This document shows, piece by piece, positions 1-7,030 of a DNA stretch of 13,252 nucleotides (the first letter of the stretch is position 1; each line of letters starts with the position of its first letter). This DNA is from Ruminococcaceae bacterium UBA5413 (GTDB taxonomy: Bacteria > Bacillota > Clostridia > Oscillospirales > Acutalibacteraceae): contig DHNP01000045.1 of assembly GCA_002409585.1 (NCBI GenBank), positions 1 through 13,252 of the forward strand. Direction: 5' to 3'. The notes under the pieces were generated by a model. That model had not been told where the DNA came from, did not search any database, and worked only from the letters and a program-made list of their open reading frames with translations. A program made the translations under genes and the position numbers.

Positions 1-3000
1 ACAAAAATGGAGGACGTTATTTTTAACGGCACTCCCGCGCGCAAAGCCCTTGGGTTCGCGCAGGTAACAGTCAATATAGAAAATTCCGACAGGCAGCTTC
101 CGGTTGAGTCCGACGACGTTGTTGTTACGAGGCGGTATTACCGGTCGGGCGACAGCGAATACCTGCTTAATAAAACAAACGTCCGCCTCAAGGACATAAA
201 CGAGCTTTTTATGGACACCGGCCTTGGCCGCGACGGCTATTCCATAATAGGCCAGGGCAAAATCGACGCCATAGTTTCGGCTAAAAGCGAGGACAGGCGA
301 GAGATATTTGAGGAGGCTGCGGGTATTTCACGCTTCCGTTACAGGAAAGGGGAGGCCGAGCACAGGCTTTCACAGACGGAGGATAACCTTCTGCGCCTGC
401 GCGACATAGTTTCGGAACTTGAAAGCCGCGTTGGCCCTTTGAAGGAACAGTCTGAAAGAGCAAAAAAATACCTTGGCTTAGCCGAGAAGAAAAAGCAGCT
501 TGAAATATCCATATGGCTTGACGGTTTGGAACGCTGCGGGCAGGCACTCCATGAGCAGGAAGACAGGATATTGATATCAAAGAGCCAGTATGACGATGCC
601 GAACGTGCCGTTAATGATATAGACAACAAGATAGAAGGCGTCTTCCGAAAGTCGAATTCATACTCAGCGCAGATAGACGGCATAAGGAGGAAATCCGCCG
701 CTTATGACGAAGAAGCCGTAAAAAAAGACGGCCAGGTCTCCGTACTCGAAAACGATATAAGCCACTGCAGGGAAAATATCAGCCGCATAAAAAAAGAAAT
801 AGAGATAAGCGGCGTTTCAGACTCGGACCTGCAAAAAGAGATAGAAGCTAAGGAAAAACAGATATCCGAAAAAGAAGATTTTTTACATAACAATGAAAAA
901 GATTTTTCCGGTTTGTCTCTAAAAATCAGAGATCTAAAACTCGGCATAAACGAATCGGAAAATAAGATAGACGGTTTTACGCGCGGCATAGCCGAGCTTA
1001 CTTCAGAGGCTACAAAGGCAAAAGTAGATGAAATGACCGCGGTTTCGTCGATATCTGATATAAAGCTGCGTATATTGAATTTAAATAAAAGTATTTCCGA
1101 TAAAAAGGAATACATTGAAAAGCTTTGCCGCGCCGCCGGTGACTACGGCCTTAAGCTTGAAAGCGCAAAGGATAGGGCCGTAAAATGCACCAACGAAGCG
1201 CAGGGCTACGAGCTTAAACTTGAGTCCCGCCGAGCGAGGGCCGAACGCGCAAAAAATGAGGACGACAAGCTTAAGCTGGATATAAACGAGCAGTCAAGGC
1301 GCGCAAGGCTGCTTGAAGACCTCGAAAATAATATGGAAGGCTTTGCGCAAAGCGTAAAGGCCGTTATGAAAGAGTCGTCAAGAGGCGCCTTAAACGGTAT
1401 ACTCGGCCCAGTTTCAAGGCTTATAAAGGTTCCGGAACAATACTCCACAGCCATAGAAACGGCTTTAGGCGGAGCCATGCAGCACATAGTTGTTGAAAAT
1501 GAAACCGACGCTAAACGCGCCATAAGCCTCCTTAAACAGAAAAAAGCCGGCCGCGCCACGTTTTTGCCCGTGTCGTCTGTAAATGGAAGGACGCTTGACC
1601 TAAGCGGCGCCGCTTCATGCACGGGATTTGTCGGCATAGCCTCAGGGTTGTGCAGCTGCGGCGAAAAGTACAGGGGCATACTTGACTCTCTGCTCGGCAG
1701 GACGGCAGTGGCTGAAAACCTTGACTGCGCGGTCGATATGGCCAAAAGGTACGGATATAAGTTCAAAATAGTTACGCTTGACGGGCAGGTTGTCAATGCC
1801 GGCGGCTCGTTAACCGGCGGTTCGCTTGTCAGAAATTCCGGGCTTTTAAGCCGCGCTTCCGAAATAGAAAAAATAAAGTGCCACATAGCCGAACTGAGAA
1901 AAACGGAGCAGCAGTCCGCGACCGCCTTAAAGGCCGCGCTCGAAGAAGCTTCACAGGCTGAAGCACTGCTGTCCGGCGCGAAGGGCGAGCTTTCATCGGC
2001 TAAGGAACAGTGCATACGCCTTGACGCCGAGCACAGGCGCCTGCTCGCTTCCTGCGCTTCAGAGAAAAAAACGCAGGAAGAACTTTCACGTGAAGAGGAG
2101 AGCGAACGCGGCAGGCTGAAAAACCAGGAAGAAGCACGCGCAGCTGCCGAAAAGCTCGGCGGAGAATTAAACGGAAAGATAAATGAACTGAAAGGCCAGC
2201 TTGAGTCAGTAAGCGGCGGCAGGGGAGAGCTTTCAAAAAGCTATGACGAACTTTCGGAAAAAGTGAAAAAGCTCGAGATGGAACGCCTGTCGGCGCAAAA
2301 GGATATAGAGTCGCTTGCAGCTTCAGTGAAAGACATAAAGGAGCGCAGAAAAGGGCAGAGTGAAAAAACCAGCCGACTGCACGCTGAAATAGCATTGTCT
2401 GAGGACTCCATACTCGGCATAACAAAGCGCATAGACGCGCTTAAAAACGAGGCCGTCAAAATCCGTGGAAAATCTGAATCTTCAAAAAGCGAAATAGACG
2501 CCTTAAACGCCAAACGTATGGAACTTGAAAAACAGTCAGTCGAACTGCGCGCGGAGGAAAGGCTTAAATCTGAGGAAAAGGAAAAAATCAGCCATGAGCT
2601 TGCACGCCTTGACGAGCAGAAAGCCAACCTGCAGAAGGGCTATGACGAAACAATAGCAAAGCTGTGGGAGGAGTATGAGCTTACACGCAGGGAAGCTGAA
2701 GATATATACGGCGGAAAAATAAAAGATGCTGCAAAAGCCAAAATGGAACTCGGCGAACTCAAAAGCGCCATTAAGTCCCTCGGCAGCGTAAACGTTGCAG
2801 CTGTGGATGAATATAAAGAAGTTTCAGAACGGTATGAATTTATGAAAAGCCAGGTGGCTGACGTCGAAAAATCACGCGGCGAGCTGCTGAAGCTTATCTC
2901 CGGCCTGACAAAACAGATGCAGGAGCTTTTTACTATAAAGTTTGATAAGATAAATAAAAACTTCGCGCAGACGTTCCGCGACCTTTTCGGAGGCGGAAGC

Positions 3001-3402
3001 GCGTGCATAAGCCTTACAGACGAAAACGACGTCCTTAACTCCGGCATAGAGATATCCGTCCAGCCGCCCGGCAAGATAGTTTCGCATTTAGAGTCGCTGT
3101 CAGGCGGTGAAAAGGCTCTTGTCGCCATTTCCCTTTACTTTGCCATTATGAAGGTAAACCCGCCGCCGTTTTGCGTGCTTGATGAAATCGAGGCCGCCCT
3201 TGACGACGTAAATGTCAACAGGTTTGCGGCTTACCTGCGCCGTATGAACGAAAACACGCAGTTCATAGTCATAACGCACAGGCGCGGCAGCATGGAGGAG
3301 GCAGACGTCCTTTACGGCGTTACTATGCAGGACAAGGGAGTTTCAAAGCTGCTCGAAATGCCTGTCGCCGAAATCGAAGAAAAAATGGGGATAAAACGTT
3401 AA
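1..3402 (+). CDS. smc: Chromosome partition/condensation protein SMC, 5'-truncated by window edge
   Basis: SMC is the ATPase core of the SMC-ScpAB condensin, which loops and compacts the nucleoid and helps separate sister chromosomes. The reading frame is open from base 1. The first Met (base 7) is internal: it matches the KMEDIIF stretch that lies about 60 residues inside Bacillus SMC, so the real start and Walker A are outside the window. Numbering from that Met, the N-terminal head with its Q-loop (YSIIGQGKIDAI, about 79-90) is followed by a long Glu/Lys/Ser-rich coiled coil. The hinge spans about 458-600 and contains the Gly-rich GGSLTGGS, and a second coiled coil follows. The C-terminal head carries the ABC signature LSGGEK (1031-1036) and Walker B FCVLDE (1055-1060). 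About 1,131 residues plus the missing start fits the usual length near 1,190. ftsY follows after 87 AT-rich bases, the usual Bacillota order. The family call is certain. Confidence 0.97.
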   Translation, partial: TKMEDVIFNGTPARKALGFAQVTVNIENSDRQLPVESDDVVVTRRYYRSGDSEYLLNKTNVRLKDINELFMDTGLGRDGYSIIGQGKIDAIVSAKSEDRREIFEEAAGISRFRYRKGEAEHRLSQTEDNLLRLRDIVSELESRVGPLKEQSERAKKYLGLAEKKKQLEISIWLDGLERCGQALHEQEDRILISKSQYDDAERAVNDIDNKIEGVFRKSNSYSAQIDGIRRKSAAYDEEAVKKDGQVSVLENDISHCRENISRIKKEIEISGVSDSDLQKEIEAKEKQISEKEDFLHNNEKDFSGLSLKIRDLKLGINESENKIDGFTRGIAELTSEATKAKVDEMTAVSSISDIKLRILNLNKSISDKKEYIEKLCRAAGDYGLKLESAKDRAVKCTNEAQGYELKLESRRARAERAKNEDDKLKLDINEQSRRARLLEDLENNMEGFAQSVKAVMKESSRGALNGILGPVSRLIKVPEQYSTAIETALGGAMQHIVVENETDAKRAISLLKQKKAGRATFLPVSSVNGRTLDLSGAASCTGFVGIASGLCSCGEKYRGILDSLLGRTAVAENLDCAVDMAKRYGYKFKIVTLDGQVVNAGGSLTGGSLVRNSGLLSRASEIEKIKCHIAELRKTEQQSATALKAALEEASQAEALLSGAKGELSSAKEQCIRLDAEHRRLLASCASEKKTQEELSREEESERGRLKNQEEARAAAEKLGGELNGKINELKGQLESVSGGRGELSKSYDELSEKVKKLEMERLSAQKDIESLAASVKDIKERRKGQSEKTSRLHAEIALSEDSILGITKRIDALKNEAVKIRGKSESSKSEIDALNAKRMELEKQSVELRAEERLKSEEKEKISHELARLDEQKANLQKGYDETIAKLWEEYELTRREAEDIYGGKIKDAAKAKMELGELKSAIKSLGSVNVAAVDEYKEVSERYEFMKSQVADVEKSRGELLKLISGLTKQMQELFTIKFDKINKNFAQTFRDLFGGGSACISLTDENDVLNSGIEISVQPPGKIVSHLESLSGGEKALVAISLYFAIMKVNPPPFCVLDEIEAALDDVNVNRFAAYLRRMNENTQFIVITHRRGSMEEADVLYGVTMQDKGVSKLLEMPVAEIEEKMGIKR

Positions 3403-3489
3403 AATATAACATACGTTTAATTTTTTATCTATACAGAATAAATATATAACCATTGCAGAAGAATAAACATAATATGGAAGGGGATAACA

Positions 3490-4398
3490 ATGGGCTTATT
3501 CGCAAAATTCAGGGAAGGCCTCAAAAAAACGCGTGAGAGCATGAGCGCTTCCGTTTCATCAATGCTCAGCTCTTTCACTAAAATTGACGAATCCCTTTTT
3601 GAAGAGCTTGAGGAACTGCTTGTTATGGGTGACGTCGGCGTCGAAACAGCCGAACGCATATGCGGTATCCTTAAGGATAAAGTAAAGGAACAGGGCGTTA
3701 CAGACCCGTCGCGGATATACGATATGCTTCGTACAGTCATAGCGGATATGCTGCGCGGCGGAGAGGAACTGCACATAAGCACGAAACCGTCCGTAATCCT
3801 TGTCATAGGGGTAAACGGCGTAGGCAAAACGACTACCATAGGCAAAATAGCGTCGCTGCTCACAAAGCAAGGCAAAAAAGTCATACTCGGCGCGGCCGAT
3901 ACTTTCCGCGCTGCGGCAGTGGAACAGCTTGAAGTCTGGGCTGACCGCTCAGGCAGCGGCATAGTAAAACAGCCGCAGGGCAGCGACCCTGCATCCGTTG
4001 TGTTTGACTCCATAGCGGCCGCAAAGTCGCGCGGGGCCGACGTGGTTATATGCGACACGGCGGGAAGGCTGCACAACAAGAAAAACCTTATGGACGAACT
4101 TGCAAAGATAAGCCGCGTCATAGAGCGCGAAGCGCCTGAGTGCGACAGGGAGGTTCTCCTCGTGCTCGATGCCACCACAGGCCAGAACGCCGTCAACCAG
4201 GCGCGTGAGTTTAAAAGCGTCGCCGGCATAACGGGCATAGTGCTTACAAAGCTTGACGGCACTTCGCGCGGGGGAGTGATCTTATCCGTAAGGGAAGGCC
4301 TCGGCCTGCCGGTGAAGTTTGTAGGCGTAGGTGAGCAGGCGGACGATTTACAGCCTTTTGATGCTGACGAGTTTGCAAAAGCGCTGTTTTCAAAATAG
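3490..4398 (+). CDS. ftsY: Signal recognition particle receptor FtsY (SRP GTPase)
   Basis: FtsY is the membrane-associated SRP receptor. It pairs with the Ffh GTPase to deliver ribosomes making membrane proteins to the SecYEG translocon. The 302-residue protein is a compact NG-domain form without the long acidic A domain of E. coli FtsY. An N domain four-helix bundle covers about 1-95. The G domain follows with the P-loop GVNGVGKTTT (107-116), DTAGR (189-193), TKLDG (253-257) and the closing GVGEQADDLQPFD segment. The start is well supported by a GGAAGGGG ribosome-binding site 6 bases upstream. The smc-ftsY gap holds only AT-rich sequence with a weak promoter-like pair (TTTTTA and TATAAC, 17 bp apart, 3422-3450), which I do not call. 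The Ffh gene that follows ftsY in Bacillus is replaced here by rdgB. Confidence 0.97.
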   Translation: MGLFAKFREGLKKTRESMSASVSSMLSSFTKIDESLFEELEELLVMGDVGVETAERICGILKDKVKEQGVTDPSRIYDMLRTVIADMLRGGEELHISTKPSVILVIGVNGVGKTTTIGKIASLLTKQGKKVILGAADTFRAAAVEQLEVWADRSGSGIVKQPQGSDPASVVFDSIAAAKSRGADVVICDTAGRLHNKKNLMDELAKISRVIEREAPECDREVLLVLDATTGQNAVNQAREFKSVAGITGIVLTKLDGTSRGGVILSVREGLGLPVKFVGVGEQADDLQPFDADEFAKALFSK

Positions 4399-4407
4399 GA
4401 GTAAAGT

Positions 4408-4995
4408 ATGGATTTTGTTATTGCAACGCATAATAATAATAAGGTAAAAGAATTTAAAAGGATACTTGAACCGCTTTCGGTAAATGTTGCTGAGGCAGAG
4501 TTCGGTGAAGTGAAAGAAACAGGCTCCACGTTTGCTGAGAACGCTTTCTTAAAGGCAGAGGCAGCCTGCCGCCAGACTGGCAAACCTGCCGTAGCCGACG
4601 ACTCCGGACTTATGGTGGAGGCGCTCGGAGGCGCTCCCGGTGTTTTTTCCGCGAGGTATGCCGGCGAAAATGCTGCTGATGCCGACCGCATAGCAAAGCT
4701 TTTGGAAAACTTAAAGTCAGTGCCAAAAAGCGGGCGCGGAGCGAAATTCGTTTGCTCCATATGCTGCGTTTTCCCTGACGGAAGCAAAGTAACCGCGCAG
4801 GGGGAGTGCCGCGGCGATATAGCGTTTTCCGCGCAGGGGAGCGGTGGCTTCGGCTACGACCCAGTTTTCCTCGTAGGCGAAAAAACCTTCGCACAGCTTA
4901 CGCCTTATGAAAAAGACAGCATAAGCCACAGGGGAAAAGCACTCAGGGCATTTGCGGCTAAACTTAAAAGCCATATGGAAAACGTCAATATTTGA
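4408..4995 (+). CDS. rdgB: XTP/dITP pyrophosphatase (Ham1/RdgB family)
   Basis: This house-cleaning enzyme hydrolyses non-canonical purine triphosphates (ITP, dITP, XTP) to the monophosphate and pyrophosphate, so they are not built into DNA or RNA. Family hallmarks are clear in the 195 residues: the N-terminal ATHNNNKVKE (6-15), the metal-binding and catalytic ADDSGL (63-68) followed by GAPGVFSARYAG, the substrate pocket GFGYDP (147-152) and SHRGKAL (173-179). The length is typical. The ribosome-binding site TAGGAG (4396-4401) overlaps the ftsY stop codon and lies 6 bases before the ATG, so translation is probably coupled to ftsY in one operon. The gene is also called rdgB/ham1 or yggV; the biochemical call is firm from the motifs. 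Confidence 0.95.
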   Translation: MDFVIATHNNNKVKEFKRILEPLSVNVAEAEFGEVKETGSTFAENAFLKAEAACRQTGKPAVADDSGLMVEALGGAPGVFSARYAGENAADADRIAKLLENLKSVPKSGRGAKFVCSICCVFPDGSKVTAQGECRGDIAFSAQGSGGFGYDPVFLVGEKTFAQLTPYEKDSISHRGKALRAFAAKLKSHMENVNI

Positions 4996-5002
4996 AAGGG
5001 GC
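4995..5002 (+). promoter_or_regulatory. Ribosome-binding site that fixes the yhbY start
   Basis: AAAGGGGC begins on the last base of the rdgB stop codon and ends 6 bases before the ATG at 5009. It selects that ATG over an in-frame ATG at 4952 inside rdgB. Confidence 0.7.
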
Positions 5003-5008
5003 ATTTGC

Positions 5009-5314
5009 ATGCTTACAAGCAAACAGCGGGCCTACCTGCGTTCCATTGCCTGCGATATGGAAACCGTGTTGATGGTAGGAAAATTCGGAGTCGGCGCCGC
5101 CGTTATAAAACAGGCGGACGATGCGCTTACGGCACGTGAGATTATAAAGGGCAAGGTACTCGTTACGTCGCCCATATCGGCGCGCGAGGCAGCCGATAAA
5201 ATATCAGCGGCGGTTAACGCGGAAACGGTCCAGGTTATAGGCTCAAAGTTCGTACTTTACCGTAAAAACCCTAAAGAACCCAAAATAGTACTTCCAAAAG
5301 CATCAAAAAAGTAA
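5009..5314 (+). CDS. yhbY: YhbY/CRS1-CRM family ribosome-assembly RNA-binding protein
   Basis: This is a small single-domain CRM protein (YhbY in E. coli, YqeI in Bacillus) that binds pre-ribosomal RNA of the large subunit. I place the start at ATG 5009, giving 101 residues beginning MLTSKQRAYLR. That matches the family N-terminus and has a ribosome-binding site 6 bases upstream. A longer frame from 4952 would add 19 residues that overlap rdgB and do not resemble the family. The CRM hallmark GKFGVG (the GxxG RNA-binding loop) sits near residues 24-29. It is followed by ALTAREIIKGKVL and the closing VQVIGSKFVLYRKN strand, then a Lys-rich tail. Unlike many Bacillota neighbourhoods, no obg gene precedes it. 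A 75-base AT-rich gap separates it from nadD. Confidence 0.93.
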   Translation: MLTSKQRAYLRSIACDMETVLMVGKFGVGAAVIKQADDALTAREIIKGKVLVTSPISAREAADKISAAVNAETVQVIGSKFVLYRKNPKEPKIVLPKASKK

Positions 5315-5389
5315 TATTATATATATACGGCTTTTTATGGCATTTATTTTGGCGTTATACTTAAATGAGAATACAAGTCTGGTGACACA

Positions 5390-5992
5390 ATGCGAAAAAT
5401 CGCGGTTTTCGGCGGCACTTTTAACCCTGTACACAACGGGCATCTGCATTTGGCGAAAAATTTTTATAATATAATACATGCCGACGAGCTGCTTTTTATC
5501 CCGACATATATTCCCCCGCACAAGGCGCCTGTGGAGCTTGCGGCGGCCCGAGACAGGCTCGAGATGTGCCGCCTCGCAGTAAAAGGGACGCCTTTCGGGG
5601 TAAGTGACATGGAAGTAAAGCGCGGCGGCCCAAGCTATACATCTGACACGCTCACGGCGCTTAAAAAAATTTACGGGCGGGACAGCTCCCTTTACCTCAT
5701 TGTCGGAGAAGATATGTTTTTAACTGTGGACAGGTGGCACAAGCCGGAGGTTATCTATTCCCTCGCGACTTTATGCGCGGCGCCGCGCGGCAAAGGCGGA
5801 TGCGGCAAATTAACGGATTATGCCGTTAAGCTCCGACGTAAAGGGGCTGACGTGCTTATAGCCGACATTGATTACCTGCCGGTGTCTTCGACTTCAGTGC
5901 GTTCGGCCGTAAAGAAAAAAGAAAACCTGAGTGCGTATGTGCCTGAGAGCGTCGCCTGCTATATATTAAAAAAACATTTGTATTCGGAGTGA
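5390..5992 (+). CDS. nadD: Nicotinate-nucleotide adenylyltransferase
   Basis: NadD joins nicotinate mononucleotide to ATP to make deamido-NAD and pyrophosphate, the shared step of de novo and salvage NAD synthesis. The 200 residues show the nucleotidyltransferase fold in order: GGTFNPVHNGH (8-18, with the HxGH catalytic motif at 15-18), PTYIPPHK, the LIVGEDMF strand, WHKPE, and the ATP-binding SSTSVR (166-171). Length and motifs are standard for the bacterial family. The start is supported by a modest GGTGA site at 5381-5385. The 75-base gap before it holds a possible -10 (TATACT, 5356-5361) with only a poor -35 (TTTTTA or TTTTAT at 17-18 bp), so an internal promoter is possible but not called. 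The stop overlaps the start region of yqeK, indicating co-transcription and coupling. Confidence 0.96.
   Translation: MRKIAVFGGTFNPVHNGHLHLAKNFYNIIHADELLFIPTYIPPHKAPVELAAARDRLEMCRLAVKGTPFGVSDMEVKRGGPSYTSDTLTALKKIYGRDSSLYLIVGEDMFLTVDRWHKPEVIYSLATLCAAPRGKGGCGKLTDYAVKLRRKGADVLIADIDYLPVSSTSVRSAVKKKENLSAYVPESVACYILKKHLYSE
5986..5992 (+). promoter_or_regulatory. Ribosome-binding site favouring a TTG start for yqeK
   Basis: GGAGTGA overlaps the nadD stop codon and ends 8 bases before TTG 6001. The upstream GTG at 5989 lies inside this site and has no ribosome-binding site of its own. Confidence 0.55.
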
Positions 5993-6000
5993 TTGCTGAT

Positions 6001-6573
6001 TTGGATATAGAAAAGTACAAGGCCGTTATAAAACCGCTTTTAAGCGAAAAACGCTACCACCATTCGGTATGCGTTTCAAAAAAAGCAAAAGAGCTTGCAC
6101 TGCGGTACGGTGCGGACGCGGATAAAGCCGAAACAGCCGGCATACTGCACGACATTATGAAAGACACCCCACAGGACGAGCAGTTAAAACTGATGGAGCG
6201 GTACGGCATAAAGCTCAGCGAGGTTGAACGCGGAGCGCCGAAGCTTTGGCACGCTATGCTCGGCGCGGCTTATATAAAAAATACGCTTAAAATAAACGAC
6301 GGCGAGATACTCGACGCCGTGCGTTACCATACTACCGGCAGGGCCGATATGACGCTGCTTGACAAGATACTGTTTATCGCTGACTTTATTTCGGCTGACC
6401 GCGACTACGACGGGGTTGACAAACTCCGCGCCGCCGCAAAAAAGAGCCTCGACGAAGTCATGGTAGAGGGCATTTCATTCACTATAAAAGAACTTTTGGG
6501 CAACCGCAAAGCCATACACCCCGACACGGTGTCGGCGTACAACCGGGCGGTACTTTCATACGGCAAAAAATAA
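6001..6573 (+). CDS. yqeK: HD-domain Ap4A hydrolase YqeK
   Basis: YqeK proteins are HD-superfamily metal enzymes shown in Bacillota to split diadenosine tetraphosphate (Ap4A) symmetrically into two ADP. The metal ligands expected of an HD fold are visible, numbering from TTG 6001: H21 in RYHHS, H50-D51 (ILHD), H84 (WHAML), H110 (RYHTTG) and D128 (IADFIS). The downstream DRDYDGV stretch is also family-typical. I chose TTG 6001 (190 residues) because it has GGAGTGA at proper spacing and puts the RY pair at residues 18-19, as I recall for Bacillus YqeK. The alternative GTG 5989 would overlap the nadD stop by 4 bases and add four residues. The nadD-yqeK-rsfS order is classic for Bacillota; the LytR/LCP gene often found before rsfS in Clostridia is absent. 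Confidence 0.92.
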   Translation: MDIEKYKAVIKPLLSEKRYHHSVCVSKKAKELALRYGADADKAETAGILHDIMKDTPQDEQLKLMERYGIKLSEVERGAPKLWHAMLGAAYIKNTLKINDGEILDAVRYHTTGRADMTLLDKILFIADFISADRDYDGVDKLRAAAKKSLDEVMVEGISFTIKELLGNRKAIHPDTVSAYNRAVLSYGKK

Positions 6574-6594
6574 AATTAAGAAAGGTCGTTTGCT

Positions 6595-6954
6595 ATGACA
6601 TCTAAAGAGCTTGCGTGCGAAGCCGTCAGGGTACTTGATAAAAAAAAGGCGGCAGATATAAAAATGGTGGGCATAAAAGACATCTCCGTCCTGACCGACT
6701 ACTTTGTTATTGCCACAGGGACGAGCAGCACACATGTAAAGTCACTTGCGGATGAAGTGGAGTTTGCTCTAAAGCAAGAGGGCGTTAAGCCCGCCCACAC
6801 GGAGGGCTACCGCTCCAATTCATGGGTGCTGCTTGACTACGGCGGAGTGATAGTGCACATCTTTACCGAGGACGCGCGCGCCTTTTACGACCTTGACCAC
6901 CTTTGGCGCGACGGCGAGGCAATAGATATAGGAAATCTTCTTACAAGCGAGTAA
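6595..6954 (+). CDS. rsfS: Ribosomal silencing factor RsfS (Iojap/DUF143)
   Basis: RsfS binds ribosomal protein uL14 on the 50S subunit and blocks joining with 30S, lowering translation when nutrients are scarce. The 119-residue protein covers the whole family. It has the N-terminal helix ELACEAVRVLDKKKA, the core DISVLTDYFVIATGTSSTHVKSLAD, then EGYRSNSWVLLDYGGVIVHIF, and the closing FYDLDHLW. The start has AAGAAAGG at 6578-6585, 21 bases after the yqeK stop, so the two are likely one transcript. The 76-base gap to leuS is AT-rich (6960-7010) with no hairpin terminator or convincing promoter. Function is assigned from strong family resemblance. Confidence 0.95.
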   Translation: MTSKELACEAVRVLDKKKAADIKMVGIKDISVLTDYFVIATGTSSTHVKSLADEVEFALKQEGVKPAHTEGYRSNSWVLLDYGGVIVHIFTEDARAFYDLDHLWRDGEAIDIGNLLTSE

Positions 6955-7030
6955 AAAACCGCACATTATGTTTTTTAAGTTGTTTTAATAAAAGAAAACA
7001 GACAGTTATAAAATTGTAGGGGCGAAAAAA

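Noticed and set aside
1206..2015. A 269-codon minus-strand open frame inside smc.
   Set aside because: It has a low-complexity Ser/Ala composition, no family signature, and lies wholly within the hinge and coiled-coil coding of smc.
3394..3426. AAACGT/ACGTTT inverted repeat followed by a T-run at the end of smc, as a terminator.
   Set aside because: The stem is only 6 bp, AT-rich, with a 13-base loop and overlaps the stop codon; it is too weak to call.
3429..4787. A 452-codon open frame on the minus strand antisense to ftsY and part of rdgB.
   Set aside because: It is Ser/Ala/Pro-rich with no recognisable domain, and the plus-strand genes in the same place have clear motifs and ribosome-binding sites. 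It is a shadow of codon bias.
4952..5008. N-terminal extension of yhbY from ATG 4952.
   Set aside because: It overlaps rdgB in another frame, the added residues do not fit the family, and ATG 5009 has a good ribosome-binding site.
6960..7012. Promoter for leuS (TTGTTT and TATAAA).
   Set aside because: The spacing is 21 bp and initiation would leave almost no leader before the ribosome-binding site.
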